From Heliocidaris erythrogramma (taxonomy: Eukaryota > Echinodermata > Echinoidea > Camarodonta > Echinometridae): a stretch of DNA of 64,000 bases. The position numbers were made by a program, and so were the translations under genes. Each line of letters starts with the position of its first letter. Position 1 is the first letter of the stretch. Below, one piece after another: positions 21,856 through 32,122 of this stretch. The stretch lies in assembly GCA_025617745.1 (NCBI GenBank), contig CM046853.1, forward strand, positions 57,249,233-57,313,232. The letters run 5' to 3'. A model generated the notes under the pieces. It was not told the DNA's origin. It ran no database searches and saw only the letters and a program-made list of their open reading frames with translations.

Positions 21856-22909
21856 CAGGGGCGTATCCGGGATTTCCCAATAGGGGGGGGGGGGGGGCGC
21901 CAGGAATTATTGATCATACCAAAAAGTGTGTTGCATTGCGCGCATCACCCACCACAAATTTCCACCATAGAACCATGTACATTAATCATGAAAATCCATA
22001 AATCTCAACTTTTAAAACCATTAATTTTTATCTTTTTAGTTTACACTGGTTTAATTCAGTTAACAAGGAAAATATATATAGAAAACCCAAAGGTTCTGCT
22101 GTACATGAAACTATGAGTATGACTCCTTGTTTTGTAGAATTCTGGCCCATTTTGTTTCAAAACGGCCTGTTTATTGATGTTAAACACAAGCCGAAACACC
22201 ATATTTACACACGTTTCTATGGGAAAGTACGTCCATGCACGTTGACAAGGGTTTCTTTGGTGATTGGTTCGAAGTGTTCCTGATGACGGAAATTAACCAG
22301 TTAAATGGTTTCTTAAAAGAATACAAGGTCCAGCTTTGACCTTTCTATTCTGGCTTTCGATTGGCTGCATGGAATTCTGGCCATCCAATTTCATGAATAA
22401 ATTACCTTGCCTAATGAGCGGAAAAGCCCAGAAGCAGAACTACTTTTTGTTGCCAATTTGAATTTTACGCAAATGTTTCCAAATGATGAATAATTAATTG
22501 AAAAAGATATTATTCAACTGAAAAATTGTGAAAGAAAATTATTTATCGATATTTGATTCCCTGAAAATTAGAAGATCTCTTGTGTTTGTAGACTGATCAC
22601 TCAATAATCAGATCTGTGCGTGTGCTCGTATAATGCGTCGATGCCTGTCATTCAGGTGGCCTTCAAGTACGCGGATACAACAAAGTAGGTGAAACTTATT
22701 GACATGGGCCGTCATGGGGGAGGGGTCTTTGGAAAATTTTTGCTTCTGTAGAAGGGCTGAGATGCAAAATAGTGCTATATGTGACCAATTTTGAAGCCTA
22801 TTTTATAAATGAACAATATTTTAAATTGGTATGAGGATTTTTTTTTTTTACGACGGCCAATAGGGGGGCGCGCCCCTGTTGCGCCCCCCCCCCCCCGGAT
22901 ACGCCACTG
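21856..22909. mobile_element. 1054-bp DNA transposon remnant, CAGKGGCGTATCCGG ends, 5-bp target duplication
   Basis: The left end is CAGGGGCGTATCCGGG and the right end (minus strand) CAGTGGCGTATCCGGG. AACAC directly flanks both sides (21851-21855, 22910-22914). The TIRs continue through a long G-run and GGGGGGCGC on each side. No transposase frame was found inside, so this is a non-autonomous copy. CAG...CTG termini plus a 5-bp duplication fit the hAT5 type (inference from general knowledge of that group). Confidence 0.78.
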
Positions 22910-23337
22910 AACACTTCAGCCATTGATTCACTGATTAAATTAACTCCACAACCACTTGTTAACTCCACTTTCACTCCTTCACATCCATAAGCATTAGCAT
23001 GGAAATACGGGGTGATACAACACAACTACTACTAGTACTTGAAGTACAATACTCACTAGGCTTTGACTCCGAAGAGTCAAAGTTAGGACACCATTGCAGG
23101 GGTGCCACTAGGGGGACGGACCCGGTCAGGGCGATGCGTCTTTTGGTAGACGCGACGTCACACATAACTGCACTATGTGGGACTACACAGGAAAACAATG
23201 ATAACCCTACCCAGAATTATCACATCACTTTTTTGATGAGCGTTTGGCCTCAATATGTTGAGCTAGATTCCCTCTGTTTGGATCTTTGTGAGCGCTTTTC
23301 ATAAGACCATAAGATCCCACCACTGCCATCACGCCAG

Positions 23338-23670
23338 TTAATAAGAAGGAAATTCCAAACGATTCTGAATAGGGTTCTCCAATTTTAATGCCAAGACCGA
23401 GACAAAGCCAACTCTCCGCCAGAGGGTGTTAACACAAATCAATAATATACAATGTATATAACATTGGCGCTGGATGATGAGCCTCGATACATGGTGATTC
23501 TTTGGTAATAGCACCTGATGTTTAGCATCCTCAACAATTGGTGTATTTTTTAGTCTGCCTCCCACTCTAAGCAGGCCATATCTGTACTCAGGATTCAGCT
23601 TTCCATGTTCAGAGCTTTTCTTTAGTGGTTGCTCTAGGCCTGTTTTTTCTTCATTTTTTGTGGCAGGCAT
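23338..23670 (-). pseudogene. BEL/Pao integrase N-terminal (zinc-binding) fragment
   Basis: LLRVGGRLKNTPIVEDAKH and LLPKNHHVSRLIIQRQCYIH correspond to the conserved entry to the BEL/Pao integrase and its His-rich zinc-binding motif. After this, similarity fades. The D,D-35-E core was not seen. Confidence 0.78.
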
Positions 23671-23814
23671 TCATCTCTTGTGGGAATGACTCGTCCTGAA
23701 TGTGTCTAATGTCAGCAATTTCAAGCTCATTGGAGGTCAAATTGGCTGTAGATCATCCTGCTCTGGTTCTGTGCATTGAACCCGCATCTGGAGTATTTTC
23801 TTCAGTTTCATCCA

Positions 23815-24130
23815 TCATGCTACTGCTCGTTTCAATTTTGTCCAATCAGAGTAGTGGTGAAGAAGCTTGTGAACTGCATCTTCTTCATCTCCCCTATCTA
23901 CATTTCCATAGTGCACATTCACATCCGTTCTTTCTTCACAACTTCCTTCTTGACCATCCCCTGGTGGGTCAGATCCTGGCCACTGTTCTTCATCTTGCTG
24001 GAGGAAGCTAATTGGTCCTTTCAGCCAATTTTCTTTTGACATTACTTCTTCAGCATGCAGCCATCTCTGATGACTGTCAGTCTGTTGGTTTCAAACACTG
24101 GATGCCTTGCTTGCTCATAGTTGATGTATT
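23815..24130 (-). pseudogene. BEL/Pao RNase H tail and linker
   Basis: In shifted frames the minus strand reads YINYEQARHPVFETNRL and TVIRDG (RNase H region), then WLKGPISFLQQDEEQWP and SDWTKLKRAVA, phrases typical of the RNase H to integrase linker of this family. Several frame changes are present. Confidence 0.75.
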
Positions 24131-24775
24131 TTAGCACTGTCTATCTGTCCAGTACACAACACGATAAATGTTCATTTTCAGTTCTCTCTTAATAATGCTA
24201 ATCCTTGTGGCTTTTCTGTTCATCTCTTTCAATTGAAACTCAAGGTCATCTTCTTCAGCGTTCCATGTCACACCCAGTGCTTTCTCAGTCGGAAGGTTCT
24301 CCTGTTTAGGGTTAATGGCCTTCAGTTGAAGGGCTTGGTCTTCTGGAGGTATTGATGACAGTATTTCCCTCTCATTGTTCATCATCTTGGTAAGATTGCA
24401 ACCACCAGCGGCCAGTACCTGCTTTACTTCCTGTAAAAGCTTCACTGCTTCTTCTACAGATGGTGTACAGGAAAGTAGATCATCAACGTAGAAGTCACTG
24501 TTGATTGCTTCTATCACATCAGGACTGGTCGTGTGCTTGTTATCATTAGCAGTTCTTCTCAGCGCATAAGTAGCACAGCTTGGGGATGATGTTGCGCCAA
24601 AAACGTGTACCAACATCTGGAAATGGACAGGTTCCTTTGTGAGGTCTCCTTCTGGCCACCATAAGTATCTCAACATATCACAGTCCTTTGGATCAACCGC
24701 ACCTGGTGGAACATTAATTCTATGTCTGCGATAATGGCGACCTCTTCCTTTCTCCATTTCTATAATATACACCAA
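24131..24775 (-). pseudogene. BEL/Pao reverse transcriptase segment
   Basis: It includes LRYLWWPEGD, FQMLVHVFGATSSPSCATYA and the catalytic box FYVDDLLSC (Y-V-D-D), then ..EKALGVTWN.., all in the expected order of RT palm and thumb. The fingers part before it is missing or scrambled around 24776-24828. It ends with VYWTD, the first RNase H motif, then a stop from a frameshift. Confidence 0.88.
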
Positions 24776-24828
24776 GCAGCATATTGTTCAGAACACTACC
24801 CTCGCTTTTCCTGGCTTTCTTGGGTGGG

Positions 24829-25626
24829 TCACACATGGTGAGAAATGTACCAGACCCTTTCCTTGTTGCTCATAAGATCTGCTTGAGGCACCTTCTCAGC
24901 ATAATTCTTGGATTCAAGCTTAGTAATGAAGTCTGTGTACTGACTGTGTAACTCATCATTTTTCGGTAAACTTTTCTTGAGATGATTTGCATATCCCATA
25001 GCCTGGGTGTATACTTGTTGGGTACCTCTTCTCTTCGGTCTTTGAAGGACCATTCCATTCGATAATGCCCAGATTCCTTGATTATCGAGGCATCCATGAT
25101 CTTCATTAAACTCGAAGTTGCAGAAGGCCTGGAACTTCTGCTCCAAGTCTCGTGGTTCAATGATCTGGGCTTCTTCCTGCACCTGGTGCGTAGAGAAGAA
25201 TGACTGGACCTTGTCAGATGACCTGCTCTTCTGTATGCCATAAATTAGCCAGCCAATTGGGGTATATACTGCATATGGCTGTCCAACTTCTCCTCTTTGG
25301 ATTTGCAGAGGTGTAGTTGCTGCTGGGATGTTCATGCCTATCATCAGCGTGACCTTGGTTATGCAGTCAACAACTTGAATCCTTGACAATTCCACAGTAA
25401 CTATGTCCCTCGTGTGTTCCCACATGTCTACTTCTTGTGGAGTAGGTGCATCTTGAATAGTCACAGGGATTTTGTCCTTAAGATAAACAGTAGGAAGATC
25501 AATGAAGCCCTCTTCCTCTTCTATTGCAGCGATTTGTAGATCATGTACTAAGGTATCTTCTAAATTCAATGTCTGTACCTCAAGTCTTGTTCTCTTTGTT
25601 TCTGACCTCAACTTCTCATTAAGCAC
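24829..25626 (-). pseudogene. BEL/Pao pol linker region upstream of RT
   Basis: A 265-codon frame carries the hallmark of the family, LMIGMNIPAATTPLQIQRGE followed by GQPYAVYTPIGWLIYG. It continues with the fitted sequence ..LEQKFQAFCNFEFNED.. and the approach to the RT (..SNKERVWYISHHV). In intact elements this joins protease and RT in one polyprotein. The frame breaks at the end, before the RT continues at 24775. Confidence 0.85.
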
Positions 25627-25862
25627 CGATCTCCGAATAAGGCCCCACAGCCATTGTCAATGAAGGCGTAGGTTGCAACCTTCTTCTCACTGCCCCTTTT
25701 CTTTACTATGACAGGAATTATTGTCATTGCGGCATAGTTTTCTTTGGTATGAAGTATTAATGATGCTTACAATATGTATATAGTCTTCTTCTAGCATCTT
25801 GGCAGCCGATGCATAGGCAAGTTTTGGAGGTTTGGTGTCAGGGCATTCCTTGATCAATTTGT
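25627..25862 (-). pseudogene. BEL/Pao gag end and aspartic protease
   Basis: From about 25862 the minus strand reads KECPDTKPPKLAYASAAKML, then after a frame break YAAMTIIPVIVKKRGSEKKV and VATYAFIDNGCGALF. The F-I-D-N-G stretch is the protease active-site position (usually D-S/T-G). It precedes the pol linker directly, as in BEL/Pao elements. Only fragments remain. Confidence 0.65.
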
Positions 25863-25892
25863 GTGCTTCTCCCTTTGTATCTATATCTATAT

Positions 25893-25893
<1 letters not shown>

Positions 25894-25943
<50 letters not shown>
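25894..25943. repeat. (TA)n microsatellite
   Basis: About 24 TA units lie at the 5' edge of the BEL/Pao fragment. Confidence 0.95.
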
Positions 25944-25945
<2 letters not shown>

Positions 25946-26409
25946 CGCTAAGGATTTGGGGCCTTTTTTGTCCAAATAAGCGCCTCCCCTGGCCCTTTTG
26001 GTCCCCACCTTTTGGTACCCACGGGCGGGTAATGGTTCTTAGAGTGGTGGGACTTCTTAAGGGCTGACGTGCCGTCCATATTTCATAAATTCATTTTTAA
26101 ACATTGAATTTCCGCAGGGAGTAATAATTCTGCCAACTTATGAAGCTGGTTTGTAGCTTCATGCCCAACCCATATACCCTTTACCTGTGAAGGGGAGAAA
26201 GCTCAATTGGTGTATTGCAAAGAACAGCGTGACGTGTACTAGCTCCAAGGCCATATACGCATGCATGGATGGATTCAATGTACAGTATATATGGCGCAAC
26301 AACACACGTGTTATTTGTTCGCACATGTACAGGTACTATGTTTCACGCATAGAGTTACATCATTTGAAGCTTCATGGTTACATACACACAGTTTAGTGTG
26401 TATGTATTG
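25944..26409. other. Intergenic stretch, nothing recognised
   Basis: Mixed-composition sequence after the TA tract. No gene or repeat could be supported. Confidence 0.4.
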
Positions 26410-26826
26410 CCCTGGCGCACACTATACGATCCGACTGCAACCCGATTTTCGAACAAATTGCAGTTTGCATTAAATGTGAAAGTTTAAAAAAAGTGAAATT
26501 ATCTCATTTGAAGTTCGGAATAATGATACGAATACTAATATCGAAATCTTGGTTAACTGCAATTCTTCTGGTTACAGTAAAGGCCAAATCGGCTTCAAAT
26601 CTTAGTCGATCGCAAGATTGGTATGACGTCACTACGATTTGGAATTGAATCCGCTTTTATTCCTACACGGGGGCTCGCAGTAACCCGGAATTTCGATTTT
26701 AGTATTCATTCTACTATTCGGAACTTTGATCACAAAGATTTTACATGTTTGAAGGTTCATATTAAATGTTATAACAACTTTTCCCAAAATCGCATCGTAG
26801 TCAGATCGTGCAGTGTGCGCCGGGCC
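26410..26826. mobile_element. TIR element of about 0.42 kb, GGCGCACACT ends
   Basis: The left arm CCCTGGCGCACACTATACGA continues TCCGACTGC. The right arm, on the minus strand, is GGCCCGGCGCACACTGCACG continuing ATCTGACTACGATGCGATTTT. Similarity covers about 40 bases. No coding frame was recognised inside and the target duplication is not resolved. Non-autonomous DNA transposon. Confidence 0.65.
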
Positions 26827-27386
26827 TAACTCTATGGTTTCACGGCAGTCCCAGGGGGGTGGGGGAGATGTCTCATTGAGGCCGGTACGGTATAGTCTGC
26901 ACACACTAATTTGACACTTTATCCGAAAATCTGATAAGAAGAAGATCCGCGTAAGGGGGGGGGGGGGGGGGGGAGGGGTGGGGAATAGTTTGGTAATGTG
27001 TTCCAAATTAGGTTAAATTTCTCTAAATAGGACGTAAAATACCAAGCAAGATATAAAAGCGCCGTTAATGGTATGAAAATAGGGGATAGATGGGTTTCCC
27101 TGTTTAGGGTATCAAAATCTGCCTCTACTTCAATCTGCTTTTTAATTAGGCAAGTGATTTACGCGGATAATGTACAGGTCTCAATGAGACAACCCCTCCC
27201 CACCCCCCTGGGAGGAACATGTAATTGTTAAATGTAACAAAAATAAAATAAAAAATGAGGAGGGGATTTCTGCCACTTCACATTTTAGGACTCTTTATTT
27301 AAATTTAATTTATTTCTACTTTTTACTTATATCATGAAAGCATAAACTTCCTTTTGCGACATCCTCCCGAAATGAAAACAATATAG

Positions 27387-27431
27387 GGTTAGGGTTGGGG
27401 TTAGGGTTTAGAGTTTAGGGTAGGGTTTCGG
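27387..27431 (+). repeat. Interstitial telomere-like (TTAGGG) tract
   Basis: It contains GGGTTAGGGTTGGGGTTAGG followed by degenerate GTTTAGAGTTTAGGGTAGGG. TTAGGG is the common animal telomere unit. The tract is short and imperfect and coincides with the start of the duplicated block A. Confidence 0.7.
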
Positions 27432-27576
27432 GTTTACGTAACCGCACACTTGGGTGGCTGCCGCATAAGTCATTCCTATTATCAACAACTAAATTGACAT
27501 GAATGGGGAAAATGGCCTTCATACCGTTGAAAACATGTTATTGTATATCGCCTCAAATATATAATTCATTCCCTTA
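27407..27576. repeat. Segmental repeat block A, copy 1
   Basis: It recurs with few changes at 27873-28042 (offset 466). It starts TTTAGAGTTTAGGGTAGGG and ends in TATATAATTCATTCC. Confidence 0.9.
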
Positions 27577-27872
27577 TGACAGACTATAAACCGATCCGAC
27601 ATCATTCGAGGGAGGGAGGTGTAGGAGATCACGTCACTTCGGAATATCGGTTGCCACGGTGTAAAGAAGGAGCCCCTTCCCCACAACCAAACCAACCAAA
27701 ATTTCCCTCGAAAATATTTCCACTATGATATGGATACTTATAGGATATTACTCCCGTCTCCCCTCGCGCTGGGGGTGACGGGAGGGTAATAGGGAAAAAG
27801 TCAATCCGTCGGTCCTCCCAAGACCCATATAAGGGGGCCATAATCCCCCTGAAAAGAAAATGACAATAATTT
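27577..27872. repeat. Segmental repeat block B, copy 1
   Basis: It recurs at 28867-29161 with a few substitutions and small indels. It begins TGACAGACTATAAACCGATC. With block A it forms a tandem A-B-A-B duplication. Confidence 0.9.
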
Positions 27873-28042
27873 TTTAGAGTTTAGGGTAGGGTTTCGGGTT
27901 TACGTAACCGCACAATTGGGTGGCTGTCGCATAAGTCATTCCTATTATCAACAACTAAATTGACATGAATGGGGAAAATGGCCTTCATACCGTTAAATAC
28001 ATGTTATTGTATATCGCCTCAAATATATAATTCATTCCTTTA
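27873..28042. repeat. Segmental repeat block A, copy 2
   Basis: Second copy of 27407-27576. It is separated from its B partner by the transposon at 28041-28866. Confidence 0.9.
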
Positions 28043-28866
28043 TATAACACGGGTTCAAGAATGTAGCCATCCTGATTGGTCAAATACCACCACGTGACAA
28101 GCGATAACATATGGCAAAAGGGCTTATTGCACATGTAAACACAACATGTAAACATGTAAACATAAACGTGTTAACATGACAATACGACTCGATTTTGCTA
28201 TATATTTTTGCACGCTATACCGTATACGCTATCGATATCGCGATATCGATCGTCGCGCTAATGTCAACAAATCAACAAAAACAACAAATCAACAAAAACG
28301 ACAAATCAACAAAATTACAGCTGTAGCCCTACCGCGGTCGGATCGGTGCAGTGCAGTACCATAAATGAGAGTTTAAGTTTAATTTTTGACGATAGCAGCG
28401 TCTAAAAAATGGCTGTATCTTCGGATCTCAGTTTTGCACTTCTCACGTAGGAAGAACTCGACGATCTACTGAATGCGAAGGATTCCAACAGCACTGAAAT
28501 TTGGATTTTCAAAGCTTGAGAGTTTCGCTTAACTCAGTCGCACGGACCTATCCACCATCACCTAACGTGAGTAAGAAACGCGCATGACTTGTGTTGCTGC
28601 GCTGCGCTTCTGTGATGTCTGACTGTGCGACTCTTGGCGTTTCTCTAACCATTTTTATAGACTTCATAATCATAATTGCCGACCTGTTTTATAAAACTAT
28701 TAATACATGGTTGGGAGTGCGTTGGTGCGATCTGGCAACACGCAGGTTTTTTATCGTGGTGTCAAACACACTCGGCTTGTGCCTCGTGCGTATATTACAC
28801 CACGATAAAAACCTTTGTGTTGCCAGATCGCACCAACGCACTCCCAAACATGTATTAACAGTATAA
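28041..28866 (+). mobile_element. Transposon copy 1 of a hairpin-ended family, inserted between repeat blocks
   Basis: Comparison with the undisturbed A-B junction at 27576/27577 shows exactly what was inserted. One end starts TATAACACGGGTTCAAGAAT. The other end is a long hairpin (28697-28861) finishing at TATTAACAGTATA. TA or TATA at both edges suggests a TA-type target duplication. It has no recognised coding frame. A related copy in opposite orientation lies at 30943-32122. Confidence 0.8.
28697..28861. repeat. Long hairpin, about 65-bp arms, inside transposon copy 1
   Basis: CTATTAATACATGGTTGGGA continuing GTGCGTTGGTG...ATCGTGGTGT is mirrored by ACACCACGAT...CTCCCAAACATGTATTAACAG, with about 34 nt between the arms. 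Confidence 0.9.
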
Positions 28867-29161
28867 TGACAGACTAAACCGATCCGACATCATTCGAGGG
28901 AGGGAGGTGTATGAGATCACGTCACTTCGGAATATCGGTTGCCACGGTGTAAAGAAGGAGCCCCTTCCCCACAACCAAACCAACCAAAATTTCCCTCGAA
29001 AATATTTCCACTATGATATGGATACGTATAGGATATTACTCCTGTCTCCCCTCGCGCTGGGGGTTACGTGATGGTAGTAGGGAAAAGTCAATCCGTCGGT
29101 CCTCCAAAGACCCATACAAGGGGGCCATAACCCCCTGAAAAGAAAATGACAATAATTTTTT
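28867..29161. repeat. Segmental repeat block B, copy 2
   Basis: Second copy of 27577-27872, ending CAATAATTTTTT. Confidence 0.9.
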
Positions 29162-30156
29162 CCCTCATTTTTGCATCATTTACAAGGGACGTACCGCTAA
29201 CTAGGCACGTTATGTTTTCATGGCCTCAATTTCTCTGATTATTGAACCACAGAAACATGTCAAGATCAAATCGCTCCCTCTAGGTCTATGCATGGATATT
29301 CTAGTCGAACATTATTACATCCATATCATTTGTGACCCGACGCCTCAAAACCTACAATAAGTCGCCAAAATTATTTTTGGTGTTTTATATATTTGCTGAA
29401 AGTAGAGATTCTCAGCTTTCCAATGGTATATCACTTGCCTAGTTTACTCAATGATAACACCTTTAAATATCACATTTAGAATCAGTATGTAACCAGCAAT
29501 CAATAACTCCAATTCAGACAAAATGGCCATTTAAGTTCGGAACAAAAGAGTGCCAAACCTTCGCTCTCTGTGTGCGCTCACGTAAAACTGGGTATTCAAA
29601 TGGCCATAGCAACCGGTATGAAGGGATTATCAGATTAGGCTGAATTTTAGCACACTGCTGCAGGAGGACCTAATCATTACTCACTCCAAAAATCAATTTA
29701 ATACCTTTAGAGGTAAAGTAGTAATTTGGCATTGAATGAAAGTATTACAAAAGCTCTCCAAACATTCATTAGCTCGACAGGTGAAAAAAAGAGTCATTAT
29801 GGGGGTCCCTCCATATTTATCTGACAAGCGAAAAAAAAAAGTTTTCCATCTAAAAGGGGGGCACAATCGACAAAAGGGCGGATCGTCTATGGTCAAAATG
29901 CATACTTTCCTTCCAAAACTTTACCTGACTTTTTTTTTTATTCACTTCATTATTGTGACAAATATGCGGTACGGTGATAAATCATAAACACAGCTAGCGC
30001 TCGTGGATGTCTGTAGCATCCTGGAAATCATATGACGCTCAACATATTGTAATACCATTGTGGAATAGCGCCATCTACTGGCGGGGTTTTGACATAGACA
30101 ATATGGAAGAACAGAATAAACAGTTGCAGTTGCAGTAACATGGCGAGAGTCTATCG
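29162..30156. other. Intergenic stretch with a dispersed-repeat fragment
   Basis: 29851-29919 matches the dispersed repeat at 18667-18738. A phrase at 29332-29378 resembles 4720-4752. No gene was recognised. Confidence 0.5.
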
Positions 30157-30160
30157 TTAA

Positions 30161-30795
30161 AGGTCCCCAGAAATCCAAATGCAAGTTGATTTCTGTTGGT
30201 GTGCGGGGATGCATACAACTCATATTTTGTTATTAAAACATCTAAATATGTTTCATAGATTTTTAAATATTTTTTGAAATATTTTTTTCCAACCTCTTAA
30301 GCTCCACCCCCAAAAATAGTTCCAGATCTTATTCCCGAGATGACATCATCTGTCAATCATTAGTCAGCCATACTAACATTATACAATACAGAGTGGAATG
30401 TAACTTCCCCCAGCTCAGCACATGCTCACAATAGAATTGCATGCTTTCAAACAATACCTCCTCATTACCCTTCTTTTCCTGGTGATGCTACAGCATGTCT
30501 GGCATAGCAACTCCTATGTAGGCATTGTATGGTCTATTAGAACAGATGGTTATCTCTGGCAAAGCTACATACCACTTTCTCTCCTTAGCTCACTAATGAT
30601 TGACAGATGATGTCATCTCGGGAATAAGATCTGGAGCTATTTTTGGGGGTGGAGCTTAAGAGGTTGGAAAAAAATATTTCAAAAAATATTTAAAAATCTA
30701 TGAAACATATTTAGATGTTTTAATAACAAAATATGAGTTGTATGCATCCCCGCACACCAACAGAAATCAACTTGCATTTGGATTTCTGGGGACCT
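30161..30795. mobile_element. 635-bp inverted-repeat element with 204-bp arms and TTAA flanks
   Basis: Arms at 30161-30364 and 30592-30795 are near-perfect reverse complements. The tips read AGGTCCCCAGAAATCC on both sides. TTAA lies just outside each tip (30157-30160, 30796-30799), which fits a TTAA-targeting family such as piggyBac or Kolobok. A TA duplication with an AAGGTCC tip (Tc1/mariner-like) is the alternative reading. The 227-bp centre has no recognised coding content. Confidence 0.85.
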
Positions 30796-30942
30796 TTAAG
30801 AACATTCGTGTAGCGTGCCTGTTTTATAGCCATTTAACCCCAGTAATTATGTGTGCCTGGATGAATCATGAATGTGTGTGATGCAGACAATAACACCATA
30901 AGGAGAATATGACAATGTCCACGGGTTGTTTCTGCTAGTACA

Positions 30943-32122
30943 CTATTAATACATGCTTGGGAGTGCGTTGGTGGGATCTGGCAACACAAAGGTTTTTATC
31001 GTGGTGTACTCCCAGGGGGGTCACTCACCACATTATGTGCTACGCACGCTCGTCCACAAAAAAACGGCGAAAAGGGTCTGTTTTCAGGCTTAAGGCGTCG
31101 TCGACGTCTTCCTTAAAAAAGGGGTGTTTTTCAACTTCAATCGCCGTTTAGAGTACCATTTCACAAATTTCAAATTCGACATTTAGGGTACAAAATGAAT
31201 TGTTGTGATAATCAGTAGATTCTGCTTTGTATCTGTTTCTACGAAGGTTAATTCTAATTTTACTTCTTACTATTTTCATCCGTGAAGAATATACGGGATC
31301 AGATATTCACCCCCTGCGCGAAATCGAAAGCGCCAGTCACCGTGCTCCCGCCCGAAAAGAATAAGGAAAAAACAACAACAACTCTCGGACCATGCCTCGC
31401 TACAGCGCATGCCTACTTGAACTTGGAGATATTATACTAGACGTACGCGTAGCTAGTACTGTACTATAATTTATACGCCACTTACGGTAATTTTGAATGG
31501 AGTGATGAGCGTGTTGACGCCATTTAAGGGTATGTTTTTCTGATGTGACGCCGTATAGAGGTGTAAATTAGACCTCGCGCGATACACCACTAGGGTCCAA
31601 TTTTGAAGTGTGTGGACGAGCGTGCGTAGCACATAATGTGGTGAGTGACCCCCTGGGGTACTGGGGTGTACTGTACGCACGAGGCGCAAGCCAAGTGTGT
31701 TTGACACCACGATAAAAGCCTGCGTGTTGCCAGATCTCACTAACGCACGAACTCACAAATATGTATCAATAGTTTTATAAAACGGGTCGGCAATATGATT
31801 ATAAAAAGGGTTACGAACCCCATAGAAACGCCGAGAGTCGCACAGTCATGGAGGCTGCCATTTACTTTCCTGGATGACATCACAGAAGCGCAGCCAACAA
31901 AAGTCATACGCGTTTCAGTGCGCGCATGTAATCCCTGCGCTAAAATGTCAATTAAACTACGCGATTTCATTGCGTTTTAAGTTTGCACGCACGAGAGGTA
32001 CGCGTACGCGCAGCTCATCCGGCAGTGCTTTAGAGCCTTTTTGCCGTATGTTATCATTTTCGCACGGTCACGTGGTGTTATTTGACTAATCAGGATGGCT
32101 ACATTCTTGAACCCGTTTTATA
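30943..32122 (-). mobile_element. Transposon copy 2 of the hairpin-ended family, inverted and itself interrupted
   Basis: Read on the minus strand it begins TATAAAACGGGTTCAAGAAT (32122 leftwards) and ends at ATTAATAG near 30943, matching copy 1 at both ends and through GATCTGGCAACACGCAGG. A 647-bp element (31011-31657) has been inserted in the hairpin loop region. It has a segment (TCCAGGAAAGTAAATGG on the minus strand) that copy 1 lacks, and lacks parts of copy 1 such as the 28231 palindrome. Confidence 0.78.
31011..31657. mobile_element. 647-bp TIR element nested in transposon copy 2, GTACT target duplication
   Basis: The TIRs of 47-48 bp begin CCCAGGGGGGTCACTCACCA (left) and CCCAGGGGGTCACTCACCAC (right, minus strand) and run to GCTCGTCCACA. 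GTACT flanks both ends (31006-31010, 31658-31662). No transposase is encoded. The 5-bp duplication groups it with the elements at 5866 and 21856, though the tip sequence differs. Confidence 0.88.

Larger units (their letters stand above)
23338..25862 (-). mobile_element. Decayed BEL/Pao LTR retrotransposon pol region
   Basis: Minus-strand fragments follow the BEL/Pao order: end of gag/linker, aspartic protease, pol linker, reverse transcriptase, RNase H and start of integrase. No LTRs were identified, the integrase catalytic core is missing, and the 5' side stops at a TA microsatellite (25894). Several frameshifts and stops separate the parts. Individual segments are listed separately. Confidence 0.85.

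Noticed and set aside
23061..23082. Perfect 9-bp hairpin CTTTGACTC-CGAA-GAGTCAAAG as an RNA element or terminator
   Set aside because: It is isolated, in no transcript that I can support, and such stems occur by chance in 64 kb.
23338..25862. Endogenous virus
   Set aside because: The linker, RT box and integrase entry motifs are those of BEL/Pao retrotransposons; no envelope-like frame was seen and the copy is heavily broken.
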